A stretch of DNA of 64,000 nucleotides from Microbulbifer rhizosphaerae (GTDB lineage Bacteria; Pseudomonadota; Gammaproteobacteria; Pseudomonadales; Cellvibrionaceae). Of this stretch, positions 34,016 through 42,239 are shown one piece after another. Every line of letters begins with the position of its first letter. Position 1 is the stretch's first letter. A model generated the notes under the pieces. That model was not told the DNA's origin. It saw nothing but the letters and a program-made list of their open reading frames with translations, and ran no database searches. Position numbers and translations under genes: made by a program. The stretch is taken from assembly GCF_014191725.1 (NCBI RefSeq), contig NZ_JACHWZ010000005.1, positions 124,001-188,000 of the forward strand. Direction: 5' to 3'.

Positions 34016-35903
34016 CGGCACCGCCTCCGGTGCCGGATTGCTCTCCAGATTGCTCTCCGGATTGAACAGCCGCGTCCTGCAGGCGCGCGATGGCCAGGCG
34101 GGTATGGGCGAGATACTGCTGTATCTGCCGCCGCTGCCGCGCCAGCTCGGCAATCACGTCGCGGCGTATGGATGCCTCGATGCTGCGGCTGGCTGCATCG
34201 ATCTCCCGTCGCTGCGCGCGCAGCTGCGGGTGGGCCGCGTTGACTTTTTCTTGCAACAGGTTGAGTTGCGGCGCGCGCTGGGCGATGCGGTCTGCGCTTC
34301 GCCGCCGGCGGTCGGCATTTTCCAGTTGTTCGCCCAGCTCGTGCAGGGCTTTGCGCTTTTGCCAGAGGTTGTGGTGATATTCCTGGCCCGCCTGCCACAG
34401 CAGCAGGCCGCGGGCGCGCCGCAGGGTCTGCGCCTGCTGCGGGCGCGCCTTGCCGAGGGCGGCCAGTTTGCGGTAGCGGTCTTCCGCTTCCTCTGTCAGT
34501 GCGAGAAATTCCCCGCGCTCTCCATTTTCCTTATCCACCAGCGCGAGCGCGTCGCTGTCTTTTTCGATGCGCGCCAGCGAGGCCTCCAGTTGGCGATACT
34601 GCTGCCGGGCGATATCCACCTGCTGGTCGAACTGAGCACTGGTGTAGCTGTCCACGATAGCGCCGCGCCGCCGCTCCCGTTCGACGATCAACTGGTCGAA
34701 CAGCGGCAGGCGCTGTTGCCAGTTGTCGATCACTCCTGCCAGCTGTCGCAAGTCGCGCAGTTCCGACAGGCGCAGCTGAAAATCGTCGCGCTGCAGAATC
34801 GGGCGCAGGTAGCGCAGGTTTTCCCGCATCAGCTGTGGGGCCTCCGCCGCCTCCAGCCAACCATAGCGCTGTGCGGTGCCGCTATTCATTATGGGGGCGG
34901 GGGAAAATTCCAGGGATTTCACCAATTGTTGCAGCTGGTGCAATTCGACCAATGCCGAGTGGTACTGCCGCTCGGCCTGTTGATAGGCGGTCAGGGCGGC
35001 GCGGGGCCGCTCGAGTTTTTCGTAGCTGTAGGGCAAGGCGGCCAGGGCTTCCTGCACCTCGGTGGACAGCGGCTCGCGCGCGGCCAGGAATTGGAGCGCG
35101 TCGATGGCGGATTGGTATTGGCCGCTGTTGATCGAGGACCATCCCAGCCCCAGCAGCGCCCGGTCCGCCCAGGGGGTGCGCAGGCGCACTTGGCGGAATT
35201 CGTCCGCGGCCTGCGCGTGGCGCTGCTGCAGGCCGTAGGCGTAGCCGGCGGCGATATGGGCCTTGTCCTTGAGAATGCTCAGTTCCCGCGGAGGTTCATC
35301 GACATCCAACACCAGGGCGCTGGCGCGGTGGTAGTGATCGATGGCTTCGGCGTAGCGCTGTGCGCGGGCCAGCGCGGCGCCGAGGTTGGTATGGCCGAGC
35401 ACGCGGTATTTGAGCGGCAGGGTATCGCCGGCAAGCAGCTGCTGCGCGCGCTGCAGATCGCCGGTGCGCAGTGCCAGGTTCAGGGCCAGGTCGGTATCGT
35501 TCGCGCCGGATTTTTCCAGTTGTTGCGCGCTCTGCGGCCAATCCTCTTTCAGGTAGTTCAGTTCCGCCAGTTTCAGCCAGGCCAGCCGCCGGTATTTGGC
35601 CGGGGTTTCACCGCCGTTTTTTTCCAGCTGCTGCTCGAAGAGTTCCGCCGCCCGCTGCCGCAGGCCGAACCCCAGGCTGATACCGCCCTCGATCAGCGCC
35701 GCGTTGTCCGCGTGCGCGCGGATGCCGCCGCGATGCTCCGCCACCATCAGGGTGCTGAGTGCGTCGAAATAGTTGCCCTGGAAATACTCGTATAGGCCGG
35801 CGCCGTAGCGCATATCCTGGGCCTGTTGATATTTTTCTTCCGCCTCTGCGGGTATGGCGGCGCTGATTAGTGCCGCTGCCAGGAAGCGGGAGAGAGGAGG
35901 CAC
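34008..35903 (-). CDS. exported TPR protein of the motor operon (N-terminal extension possible)
   Basis: About 631 residues from GTG 35903 (VPPLSRFLAAALISAAIPAEA, a signal peptide). Below it lie TPR-like helices (YEYFQGNYFDALSTLM, GHTNLGAALARAQRYAEAI) and a coiled-coil C-terminal half with many Arg/Gln/Glu heptads. The frame is open upstream to ATG 36161, 6 bp past the preceding stop. That 86-residue extension is encoded by a palindromic repeat (35921-36120) and has no ribosome-binding site, so it is either untranslated or a repeat-derived leader. A periplasmic scaffold role is inferred. Confidence 0.75.
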   Translation of the reverse strand: MPPLSRFLAAALISAAIPAEAEEKYQQAQDMRYGAGLYEYFQGNYFDALSTLMVAEHRGGIRAHADNAALIEGGISLGFGLRQRAAELFEQQLEKNGGETPAKYRRLAWLKLAELNYLKEDWPQSAQQLEKSGANDTDLALNLALRTGDLQRAQQLLAGDTLPLKYRVLGHTNLGAALARAQRYAEAIDHYHRASALVLDVDEPPRELSILKDKAHIAAGYAYGLQQRHAQAADEFRQVRLRTPWADRALLGLGWSSINSGQYQSAIDALQFLAAREPLSTEVQEALAALPYSYEKLERPRAALTAYQQAERQYHSALVELHQLQQLVKSLEFSPAPIMNSGTAQRYGWLEAAEAPQLMRENLRYLRPILQRDDFQLRLSELRDLRQLAGVIDNWQQRLPLFDQLIVERERRRGAIVDSYTSAQFDQQVDIARQQYRQLEASLARIEKDSDALALVDKENGERGEFLALTEEAEDRYRKLAALGKARPQQAQTLRRARGLLLWQAGQEYHHNLWQKRKALHELGEQLENADRRRRSADRIAQRAPQLNLLQEKVNAAHPQLRAQRREIDAASRSIEASIRRDVIAELARQRRQIQQYLAHTRLAIARLQDAAVQSGEQSGEQSGTGGGAGE

Positions 35904-35920
35904 CAGAGAGGGCCGGGCGG

Positions 35921-36120
35921 CTCTGCTACCGGTGGCTTTTTGCGGGCACGGGCTAGGCGCCCCCCCTAAATCCGTCCCTGGAGGCTTGTCGGCGAGGTCC
36001 CTCTCGCCAACAAAACGGCAGGAACCGTTTTGGACGCCGAAGGCGCCCGAAGGGCAAGGGCCATGGATGGCCCGAGTCACTGTTCCGCAAAAAGCCACCG
36101 GCATCAGAGCCTTCGCATTG
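35921..36120. repeat. composite palindromic repeat, family D (copy 1)
   Basis: Arms GGTGGCTTTTTGCGG / CCGCAAAAAGCCACC enclose GGCTAGGCGCCCCCC, a GGCGAGG...CTCGCC hairpin, an AACGG...CCGTT hairpin and GGGCCATGGATGGCCC. Core blocks are shared with 42057-42193, where the arm sequence differs but is again self-complementary. Confidence 0.85.
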
Positions 36121-36167
36121 CGGTCATCGCATGGATTAGCGCTATTGGGTTTGTACTTCATGGCGAG

Positions 36168-36689
36168 CTAGGGCGCGGGCCACTGCACCAGCTGGAATTC
36201 CGGCTGCTGCTTGCCTTCCGAGTCCGCGATGCGCAGTTCGATCACTGCCGGTTCATCGGTTTTCTCCAGCTCCAGGTTGGCCGCGCGCTTGTACTCGCGG
36301 CCTTGGGGACCAATGCCGGTGAAGAAGGCGGAAACGCTGTAATTTCCGGATTTGAGGTTGCCCTTGAACAGCGGCTGGATGCCGCCGCGGATCAGCGCGT
36401 GCCGCTGGTGATCCGTGTACAGGTGGCTGGCCGCGAGATTGTTGTCGATATGCAGTTTTACCGCGTCCAGTTGGAAATATTCGCCCACGTCCATGGACAC
36501 ATAGACGGCGATCTGGCTCTGCGCCGGGTAGAGCAGGTCCTCCTCCAGGATCAGCAGGTCGCGGTTGAGCTTCAGCACTTCGCTCTTGAGCGACTCGAGT
36601 TTTTCCGCGGGAAAGTCCCCATCGCCGGCTGTCGCCAGCCCCGCGAAAGCGGCGAGGGAGATGATCAGGAGCTGGATACAGCGTCGCAT
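36168..36689 (-). CDS. exported protein of unknown function, first gene of the TPR/motor operon
   Basis: 173 residues. A signal peptide (QLLIISLAAFAGLATAGDG) is followed by a helical stretch (KLESLKSEVLKLNRDLLILEEDLL) and a beta-rich domain with QIAVYVSMDVGEYFQLDAVK and SGNYSVSAFFTGIGPQGREY, which looks immunoglobulin-like. I do not recognise the family. ATG 36689 is chosen because it gives a proper signal peptide. Upstream in-frame ATGs fall in a palindromic repeat. It is probably co-transcribed with the TPR genes and likely a periplasmic partner. Confidence 0.7.
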   Translation of the reverse strand: MRRCIQLLIISLAAFAGLATAGDGDFPAEKLESLKSEVLKLNRDLLILEEDLLYPAQSQIAVYVSMDVGEYFQLDAVKLHIDNNLAASHLYTDHQRHALIRGGIQPLFKGNLKSGNYSVSAFFTGIGPQGREYKRAANLELEKTDEPAVIELRIADSEGKQQPEFQLVQWPAP

Positions 36690-36717
36690 CTGGGAGGTGC
36701 CTTTTTGTTTTCTTTTT

Positions 36718-36793
36718 GTAGGAGCCTGCTTGCAGGCGAACAACGAGGTCAAATCGAAGCTCGGTGGTGTTCGCCTGCAAGCAGGCTCCTACA
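36718..36793. repeat. palindromic repeat, family B
   Basis: TGTAGGAGCCTGCTTGCAGG and its inverse surround about 35 bp, separating the motor operon from the ApbE/DUF1501 operon on the same strand. Confidence 0.9.
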
Positions 36794-36825
36794 GGGAATA
36801 GTGAACGATGAATTATCTCAGGGGA

Positions 36826-37890
36826 TCATGTTTCCGGTGTGATCTGGTTGGCAGTTTGTGTCGCCGATGGTTGTTCAGTCGACGAATGGCGGGGCATATC
36901 CAGGCCGCGGCTGAAAAACAATCGTTTCTGGCTATCGATCACCGCCGCCTCGAAGCCGGGCAGGCGGTCGATCAGTGCTAGCCCTTTCTCTTTGCCCAGC
37001 ACGAACACACTGGTGGACAGCGGATCGGTGTCGAAACCCCGCAGACCGATAATGCTTACGCTGATCAGTTTGTCGCTATCGGCGTCGCCAGTGTCGGTGG
37101 GCATGCCGGTAGTCGGGTTGAAGATATGGTGTACGCGGGCTTCGCCCTCGTCGATAAAGTAGCGTTCGTAGTCGCCAGAGGTGGAGATGGCGGTGTTTTC
37201 CAGCGGAATCACCACGGCGTTTTTGCCTTTGTCGCGGGGGTGGCGGATGCCCACCAGCCAGGGCTGGCCGCGTTTGTCACCGAGCATGCGCGCGTCGCCG
37301 CCGGCGCTGACACTGGCGCAGCAGACGCCGGCTTTGTGCAGGATATGGATCGCGCGGTCTACGGAATAGCCCTTGGCGATGCCGCCCAGGTCGATGCTGG
37401 TGTCCGGATGGGCGAAGCGCAGGGTGTTTTCCCCTTTGTTGAACCGCAGGTGGTGGTAGTCGATGGCCGGGAGCAGTTTTTCGGTAAGCTGGTTGTCCGC
37501 CCGCTGGTGCTTGCGGAAATCGTAGTGTTTGCCCAGGCTGGCGAAGGTGATATCGAAGGCGCCGTCGGTCTGTTGGCTGTACCAGAGGGATTTGTCGATC
37601 AGCGCGGCGAGTTCGCTGGAAATCTCCACGGTCTGTTTGCCGGCGCTGCGATTGACCCTGGAGAGCTCGCTGTCTTCCTTGAAGGGCGATAGTTCTCCGT
37701 CCAGGCGGCGGAATTCCGCCATCACCTGTCCGATCAGCTCCTGCGCCCTTTTTTCATCCTCGTGCCACAGCTGCACTGTGACTTCGGTGCCCATAATGGC
37801 CTGTTTTTCGTAGTGCCACTCGCAGAGTGCCGGTGCGGATAGGCAGGATAGGAGCCCGGTCAAAAATAATTTTTTTAGAAAGTTAACCAT
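36826..37890 (-). CDS. apbE: FAD:protein FMN transferase (ApbE family)
   Basis: 354 residues, exported (signal peptide KKLFLTGLLSCLSAPALC). ApbE attaches FMN to Ser/Thr in the Dxx(S/T)GA(S/T) motif of target proteins in the periplasm. The FAD-binding region SIDLGGIAKGYSVDRA, the metal/adenine segment SVSAGGDARMLG and the terminal TDPLSTSVFVLGKEKGL are present. ATG 37890 shares one base with the DUF1501 stop (TGATG), so it is coupled. A candidate substrate motif, D-M-I-S-G-A-S, occurs in the DUF3570 protein encoded at 48696-49829. Confidence 0.92.
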   Translation of the reverse strand: MVNFLKKLFLTGLLSCLSAPALCEWHYEKQAIMGTEVTVQLWHEDEKRAQELIGQVMAEFRRLDGELSPFKEDSELSRVNRSAGKQTVEISSELAALIDKSLWYSQQTDGAFDITFASLGKHYDFRKHQRADNQLTEKLLPAIDYHHLRFNKGENTLRFAHPDTSIDLGGIAKGYSVDRAIHILHKAGVCCASVSAGGDARMLGDKRGQPWLVGIRHPRDKGKNAVVIPLENTAISTSGDYERYFIDEGEARVHHIFNPTTGMPTDTGDADSDKLISVSIIGLRGFDTDPLSTSVFVLGKEKGLALIDRLPGFEAAVIDSQKRLFFSRGLDMPRHSSTEQPSATQTANQITPET

Positions 37891-39464
37891 CAAATAATCG
37901 GTGCAAATGCAGTCATACTGTCGATTAGTGCACTGTTGCCCAGCCCGTGGTTGGGAAACAGGTTGGCAAAATTGCCCTGTTCGCCGTGCAGCGCCATATA
38001 GTTGAGTACTACGGTTTCCACCAGCAGGTTGACGTTGTTGGCCGCAGGGCTGGAGGTGGTCTCCACGTCGCCGGAGGCGCGCATATAGCCGAGCTGCTGG
38101 TGCAGAGCCTGCTGGTCGGTGCTGCCGCCGAGCAGTTGCGGGCGGCCTGCGGGATTGTATACCAGGAAGAAGGAAGCGGCGGTCTGCTGGTTGTCGCCGG
38201 TCCACACGCCTTTGCCGCGGCCGTCCACCGAGTCGTCGATCATGCCGTTGCTGAATACCGAGCCGTCGCTGAACACGTAGATCATCAGTGGCTGGTTCAT
38301 CCGCGCGGCGTATTCCAGGCAGGCGCCGATACAGCGCCCGGCGCGCAGGTCGCGGATCTCGCCGGTGGCGCGGTCTCCGGTGTGGTAGTCATAGCCGCCC
38401 ATGGTCACGGTGCCGGCGCCGGCGTAGCCGTTGACCACCAGCTTCATGGTGGAGGCGGTTTTCTGGAATTCGCGGTCGTTGTTGAACTCGGCACTGGTGA
38501 AGATGCCGGAGGGACCGACGATATCCGGGTCAGCGATCGGGTCAAGCTGAGAGGGATCGCCAAAGCGGTCGGCGAGATCGGCGCTTTTCATATAGCCGCA
38601 CTTGACCAAGTCCTTGATTACCGCGTCCGCGGTGACTTTGGTATCCACCCTGCCCAGTTTGGCGTTGGAGATGCGGAATATGGATTCCATCACCGCCACT
38701 GTGTCCTGCTGGCTGAGCAGGCCCACCAGATCCCCCGAGTCCACCAGCCCGGTGACGTCGCTGGGCCTGTCCACCTTGGTGGGGCGCACTTCCGGATCGA
38801 TCATCGCCATGGGCGCCATGGAGTTGCCACCGGACTCACTGGAATTGGAACCGATCAGGGCTAGCAGTTCGCCATTGGCGCCGGCGCGGTTGATGCCGTA
38901 CATGGGATTGTGCGGGTTGTTGCCGGTGTCGTTTTCCGAGCGCGCGGGAATCACCGCGCCGTTGGTGGCGGAGGCGGTGCCCGCGGTGATCTTGTCGAGG
39001 ATGCCGCGCAGCATGCCGCTGTCGCTGTGGAAGGCGAGGCCCAGGTCGGTGTTGATAAAGGGGCTGCCGGCGGTATCGGTGATGGACGGCACCATATCCC
39101 CGGGCAGCCCCTGTTTGCCGTAGCCGGCGGTGCTGAGGAAATCCAGCTGGCCGCCGCGCTGGCCGACCAGCACATTGGAACCGGCGATGTTGGCGCCGCC
39201 GGCCAGGTCGAAACAGATAAAGGGAATCTTGCCGGCGCCGCCTGCGGCGCTGACCCCGCAGGGCCCGCGCAGGGCTTCCAGGTCCGACGACAGCGCGGCG
39301 TGGGCACGGCGGGGATCGGCGAACAGGCTGAACAAGGAACCACCCAGCACCGTGGCAAGCCCGGTGCGGAATCCCTGGCCGAGAAAATCCCGGCGGCTCA
39401 CCGGGCGGTGGTGGTCCGGGTGGCGCAGGGGCTGGTCGAGTTCGAAGTGTTTTTTCTTGCTCAT
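37890..39464 (-). CDS. DUF1501 domain-containing protein, Tat-exported
   Basis: 524 residues. A twin-arginine signal SRRDFLGQGF (residues 23-32), followed by TGLATVLGG, sends the folded protein to the periplasm. The DUF1501 (sulfatase-like fold) body has FICFDLAGGANIAGSNVLVG, GGYDYHTGDRATGEIRDL and VFSDGSVFSNG. DUF1501 proteins are typically encoded with large cytochrome c proteins, as here. Substrate and reaction are unknown. It is one gene of a minus-strand operon ending in apbE. Confidence 0.88.
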   Translation of the reverse strand: MSKKKHFELDQPLRHPDHHRPVSRRDFLGQGFRTGLATVLGGSLFSLFADPRRAHAALSSDLEALRGPCGVSAAGGAGKIPFICFDLAGGANIAGSNVLVGQRGGQLDFLSTAGYGKQGLPGDMVPSITDTAGSPFINTDLGLAFHSDSGMLRGILDKITAGTASATNGAVIPARSENDTGNNPHNPMYGINRAGANGELLALIGSNSSESGGNSMAPMAMIDPEVRPTKVDRPSDVTGLVDSGDLVGLLSQQDTVAVMESIFRISNAKLGRVDTKVTADAVIKDLVKCGYMKSADLADRFGDPSQLDPIADPDIVGPSGIFTSAEFNNDREFQKTASTMKLVVNGYAGAGTVTMGGYDYHTGDRATGEIRDLRAGRCIGACLEYAARMNQPLMIYVFSDGSVFSNGMIDDSVDGRGKGVWTGDNQQTAASFFLVYNPAGRPQLLGGSTDQQALHQQLGYMRASGDVETTSSPAANNVNLLVETVVLNYMALHGEQGNFANLFPNHGLGNSALIDSMTAFAPII

Positions 39465-39481
39465 GGTTTTTTCCCGATACC

Positions 39482-39564
39482 GATCGCGGCCAACGGCCGC
39501 TCCTACAGCGTGCGAAAACAACTTGTAGGAGCGGCGGGGCGGCCATCCGCCGCTGGCCGCGATC
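39482..39564. repeat. palindromic repeat, family A, long-armed variant
   Basis: GATCGCGGCCAACGGCCGCTCCTACA and TGTAGGAGCGGCGGGGCGGC...GCCGCGATC arms lie between the LamG-cytochrome and DUF1501 genes. Confidence 0.88.
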
Positions 39565-39577
39565 GATGTCGCTATTC

Positions 39578-42235
39578 CTAGTGAATCAAAATCATCGCAC
39601 TGCCCATGGCCGCCGCGCAGGTCGCCTTCACCGTGGTCTCGGTACGGTCCGCTTCGCAGCCGCTGCCGCAGGCAGTCATCTTGTCGATCAGGTCCGAGAG
39701 CTCGCCTTCCACTTCCGCCCGCTCCGGGGCGGTGGCCAGCTGCGAAACAGTATTGTCGTGCCAGGTTATGTCGTGCCCCAGCAGGTGTTCGATCAGCGGG
39801 TCTATCACCAGCGACTTGTTGCTAAAGGCGGTATTTGCCGGTGCACTGAAATTGAAACCGGGGAAATAACTGCTCCGCGACGACGATTCAACCAGCGTGT
39901 TGCAGTACTTCACCGCCAACTGGGTGATGCCCATCTGCTGGGCGGCGAGGAAGCCGCGGATATCGCTGTCCACCGGCAGTTGCTGTTTCACCTTTTCCCA
40001 GGTTTCCACCACGTCGGGGTGGGTGCGGGGAATGCCGGTGGCGGCGGAGAGCGCCGCGTGTATCTGCTCAAAGCGGCGCAGGCCGATCCGCGGCTGCGGC
40101 GCCTGGTCCGCGGGCGCCGCCGGGGGCGCGGGGGTGGGCTCCACCCGCGCGAAGGTCTCGCCGCCCAGGCGCTCGAAGGTGAGGAAGAATTCGTCGAACT
40201 GCGGGCCTTTCTCCAGCGAGATAATCGTGCCCAGCGGCGAGAGCAACTGCCCCTCGGCCGGGGTGTAGCTGCCCGAATCCAGGGTGACGGAGAGGTTTGC
40301 CCAGGCCTGGCCGGTTTCCGCCTCGCGGCCGTTGATGCCGATACGCATACCTTCAAGGGCGATGCCGTCCGGATCGGCGCTGTCGTCCAGGCTGATAAAT
40401 GTCGGCCGGTTGAACAGGTAGCCGTAGTTGTCGAACTGCTGCACCTCGAACATCACGTAGCTGTCGGGAATGCCGGTGTGCTCTTCCACCTTGAACAGCA
40501 GCAGGAATTTCTGCCCCACGCCCACTTCGTAGTTGGTGGCGATATCCTCCGCGGACAGCGCGCGGGAGTGAATCGCCAGCAGGCGCACCGCGCCCTGCCA
40601 GACGTTGTCGTTGGACACTTCGCTGCCCAGGGCCAGGGCGAAGGTGTCGTCCCAGGTGCTGAGGGTGTCCACCTCGGACGGATCGACGTCGCCGGTAAAT
40701 TCGCCGTTGACGTACAGCTTGCGCCCCTCGACCGAATCGTAGGTGGCCACCACATGCTGCAGTGTGGCTTGGACGCGCTCGGCCATGTCGTCGGTCACCA
40801 GTGCCGGCATGCCGTCCGCGTCGGTGCTCTCGCTGCGGTTCTGGAACACGTAGTTGTACATGGCCTGGCCGAGGGTGAAGTTGCGAATATCGTTGCCGCC
40901 GGAGTAGGTCACGATGCGTGCCGGCCCCTCTTGGATGACGTTGGCCGGGGCTACCCAGGCCTCGACGGTGTATTCGCCGGTTGCTATCAAAGTGTCGTAC
41001 AGCTTGCGACTGGTGGCGGTGGCCCCCTGGGCTTTGCCGCCCTTCAGCTGGATGCCCCAGGAGCCGAGCCATTCCACATCGCCGGACAGATTCAGGTCGA
41101 TGGCCGGGTTGACCCCGGAGGTGTCGAAGGCGGTGGTGCCGGAACCGGTCTTGAACTCGTAGAGCGCGATCGCGTTGCTCTCGATACGCCCGCCGCTGCT
41201 GGCCACGATGCCGTCGGTGAGCAGCAGCGCCTTGCTGATCACCCAGTCGGGGTTCACCTCGGCGAGGGAGATGCCGTCGGCGAAGGCCTGGATGGCCGCG
41301 GTCATCTCTGCTTCGTTGTCCGCGCAGTCGTCCCAGCAGTTGTGGAATTCACTCCCCAGGCGCACGGAAAAGCGCGAGTCCGCCGGGTTGTCCAGGTTCA
41401 TTTTGCTTTTCGCGGCCTCGTAGGCCTTGTCCACGTCGGCGCTGGCGAAATAGGGCTGCTGCGCGGTGCCGGCGTCCTCGCTGTGGCAACCTGCGCAGTA
41501 TGTGCTCAGCAGTGGGTAGACGGTGGTGGAAAAGCCGGAACTGGAGGCGGGGAAGCTTTTACTCGCACCCACGGTGCGCTCCACCGGCGGGGTGAGGGTG
41601 ATGCTGTTCACCAGGCTGCCGCTCTCCCTGGCCCACTCCTCGATATAGTTGGTGATGATTTCCGCACAGGCATCGGCGCTGGACAGCCAGCAGTTGTGGC
41701 CGCCGCCGACCTTGGTCACCAGGCGGGATTCCGCCGGGCGGGCCAAGTCCACCAGGCCGCGGCCGTCGCCGTAGGCCGCGTTGATATCGTCGCCGCGCAC
41801 GAAGTGCGGGCTCTGGTTGCCCTCGACATGACAACTGCCGCAGCGGTTCTGCGCCGCCAGGTTGTCCCAGATATAGCGTTTGTACTGTTGTACGTCGTCG
41901 GTTTCCGGGGGTGGGCCGGAATAGCTGGTGCCGCCGCCGCCGGGATTGGTATTGGGTTGTTCTTCGGTGTCCTGGCCGCTGCCGCCGCTGCAGCCCGTCA
42001 GGATTGCCCCAGCCAGAAAAAGGCCCCAGGCAAACGGCGTTGAATGGACCCTGGTGGCGGCCCTGCTGCCGGAAGTTGTTTGCGAGACACGGGCTAGGCG
42101 CCCCCCCGGTGAATACATCCCTGTAGGCTTGTCCGCGAGGTCCCTCTCGCAGACAGTCTCGCAAACAACTTCCGGCATCAGGGCCTTAGCATTAAGTTCA
42201 TAGTTTTTTACAGACGGGGTATTTTGAATTCCCAT
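39578..42235 (-). CDS. LamG-domain dihaem c-type cytochrome lipoprotein
   Basis: 885 residues from ATG 42235. Two haem sites (CGSCH at 132-136 and CAGCH at 247-251) are followed by a LamG/concanavalin-like domain (about 330-500; FDTSGVNPAIDLNLSG, YTVEAWVAPAN, VVATYDSVEGRKLYVNGE) and a helical C-terminal region. A lipobox LTGC is at 79-82, preceded by an odd N-terminal stretch encoded by repeat 42057-42193. ATG 42118 inside the repeat is an alternative start. ATG 42235 has GGGGGATTGATGCC before it and follows the previous stop by 4 bp. It probably acts in outer-membrane or periplasmic electron transfer with DUF1501. Confidence 0.8.
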   Translation of the reverse strand: MGIQNTPSVKNYELNAKALMPEVVCETVCERDLADKPTGMYSPGGRLARVSQTTSGSRAATRVHSTPFAWGLFLAGAILTGCSGGSGQDTEEQPNTNPGGGGTSYSGPPPETDDVQQYKRYIWDNLAAQNRCGSCHVEGNQSPHFVRGDDINAAYGDGRGLVDLARPAESRLVTKVGGGHNCWLSSADACAEIITNYIEEWARESGSLVNSITLTPPVERTVGASKSFPASSSGFSTTVYPLLSTYCAGCHSEDAGTAQQPYFASADVDKAYEAAKSKMNLDNPADSRFSVRLGSEFHNCWDDCADNEAEMTAAIQAFADGISLAEVNPDWVISKALLLTDGIVASSGGRIESNAIALYEFKTGSGTTAFDTSGVNPAIDLNLSGDVEWLGSWGIQLKGGKAQGATATSRKLYDTLIATGEYTVEAWVAPANVIQEGPARIVTYSGGNDIRNFTLGQAMYNYVFQNRSESTDADGMPALVTDDMAERVQATLQHVVATYDSVEGRKLYVNGEFTGDVDPSEVDTLSTWDDTFALALGSEVSNDNVWQGAVRLLAIHSRALSAEDIATNYEVGVGQKFLLLFKVEEHTGIPDSYVMFEVQQFDNYGYLFNRPTFISLDDSADPDGIALEGMRIGINGREAETGQAWANLSVTLDSGSYTPAEGQLLSPLGTIISLEKGPQFDEFFLTFERLGGETFARVEPTPAPPAAPADQAPQPRIGLRRFEQIHAALSAATGIPRTHPDVVETWEKVKQQLPVDSDIRGFLAAQQMGITQLAVKYCNTLVESSSRSSYFPGFNFSAPANTAFSNKSLVIDPLIEHLLGHDITWHDNTVSQLATAPERAEVEGELSDLIDKMTACGSGCEADRTETTVKATCAAAMGSAMILIH
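42057..42193. repeat. palindromic repeat, family D (copy 2), inside the LamG-cytochrome N-terminus
   Basis: Arms CCGGAAGTTGTTTGCGAGAC / GTCTCGCAAACAACTTCCGG enclose GGGCTAGGCGCCCCCCC and a GCGAGGTCCCTCTCGC hairpin. It shares core blocks with 35921-36120. Confidence 0.88.
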
Positions 42236-42239
42236 GGCA

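Noticed and set aside
39566..42043. Very long open frame on the plus strand opposite the LamG-cytochrome gene
   Set aside because: It is a GC-rich shadow frame. The minus-strand frame has haem motifs, LamG blocks and a lipobox, while the plus-strand translation shows low-complexity Gly/Ala/His/Val sequence without motifs. Similar shadows oppose pckA, the TPR genes and the HzsA-related gene.
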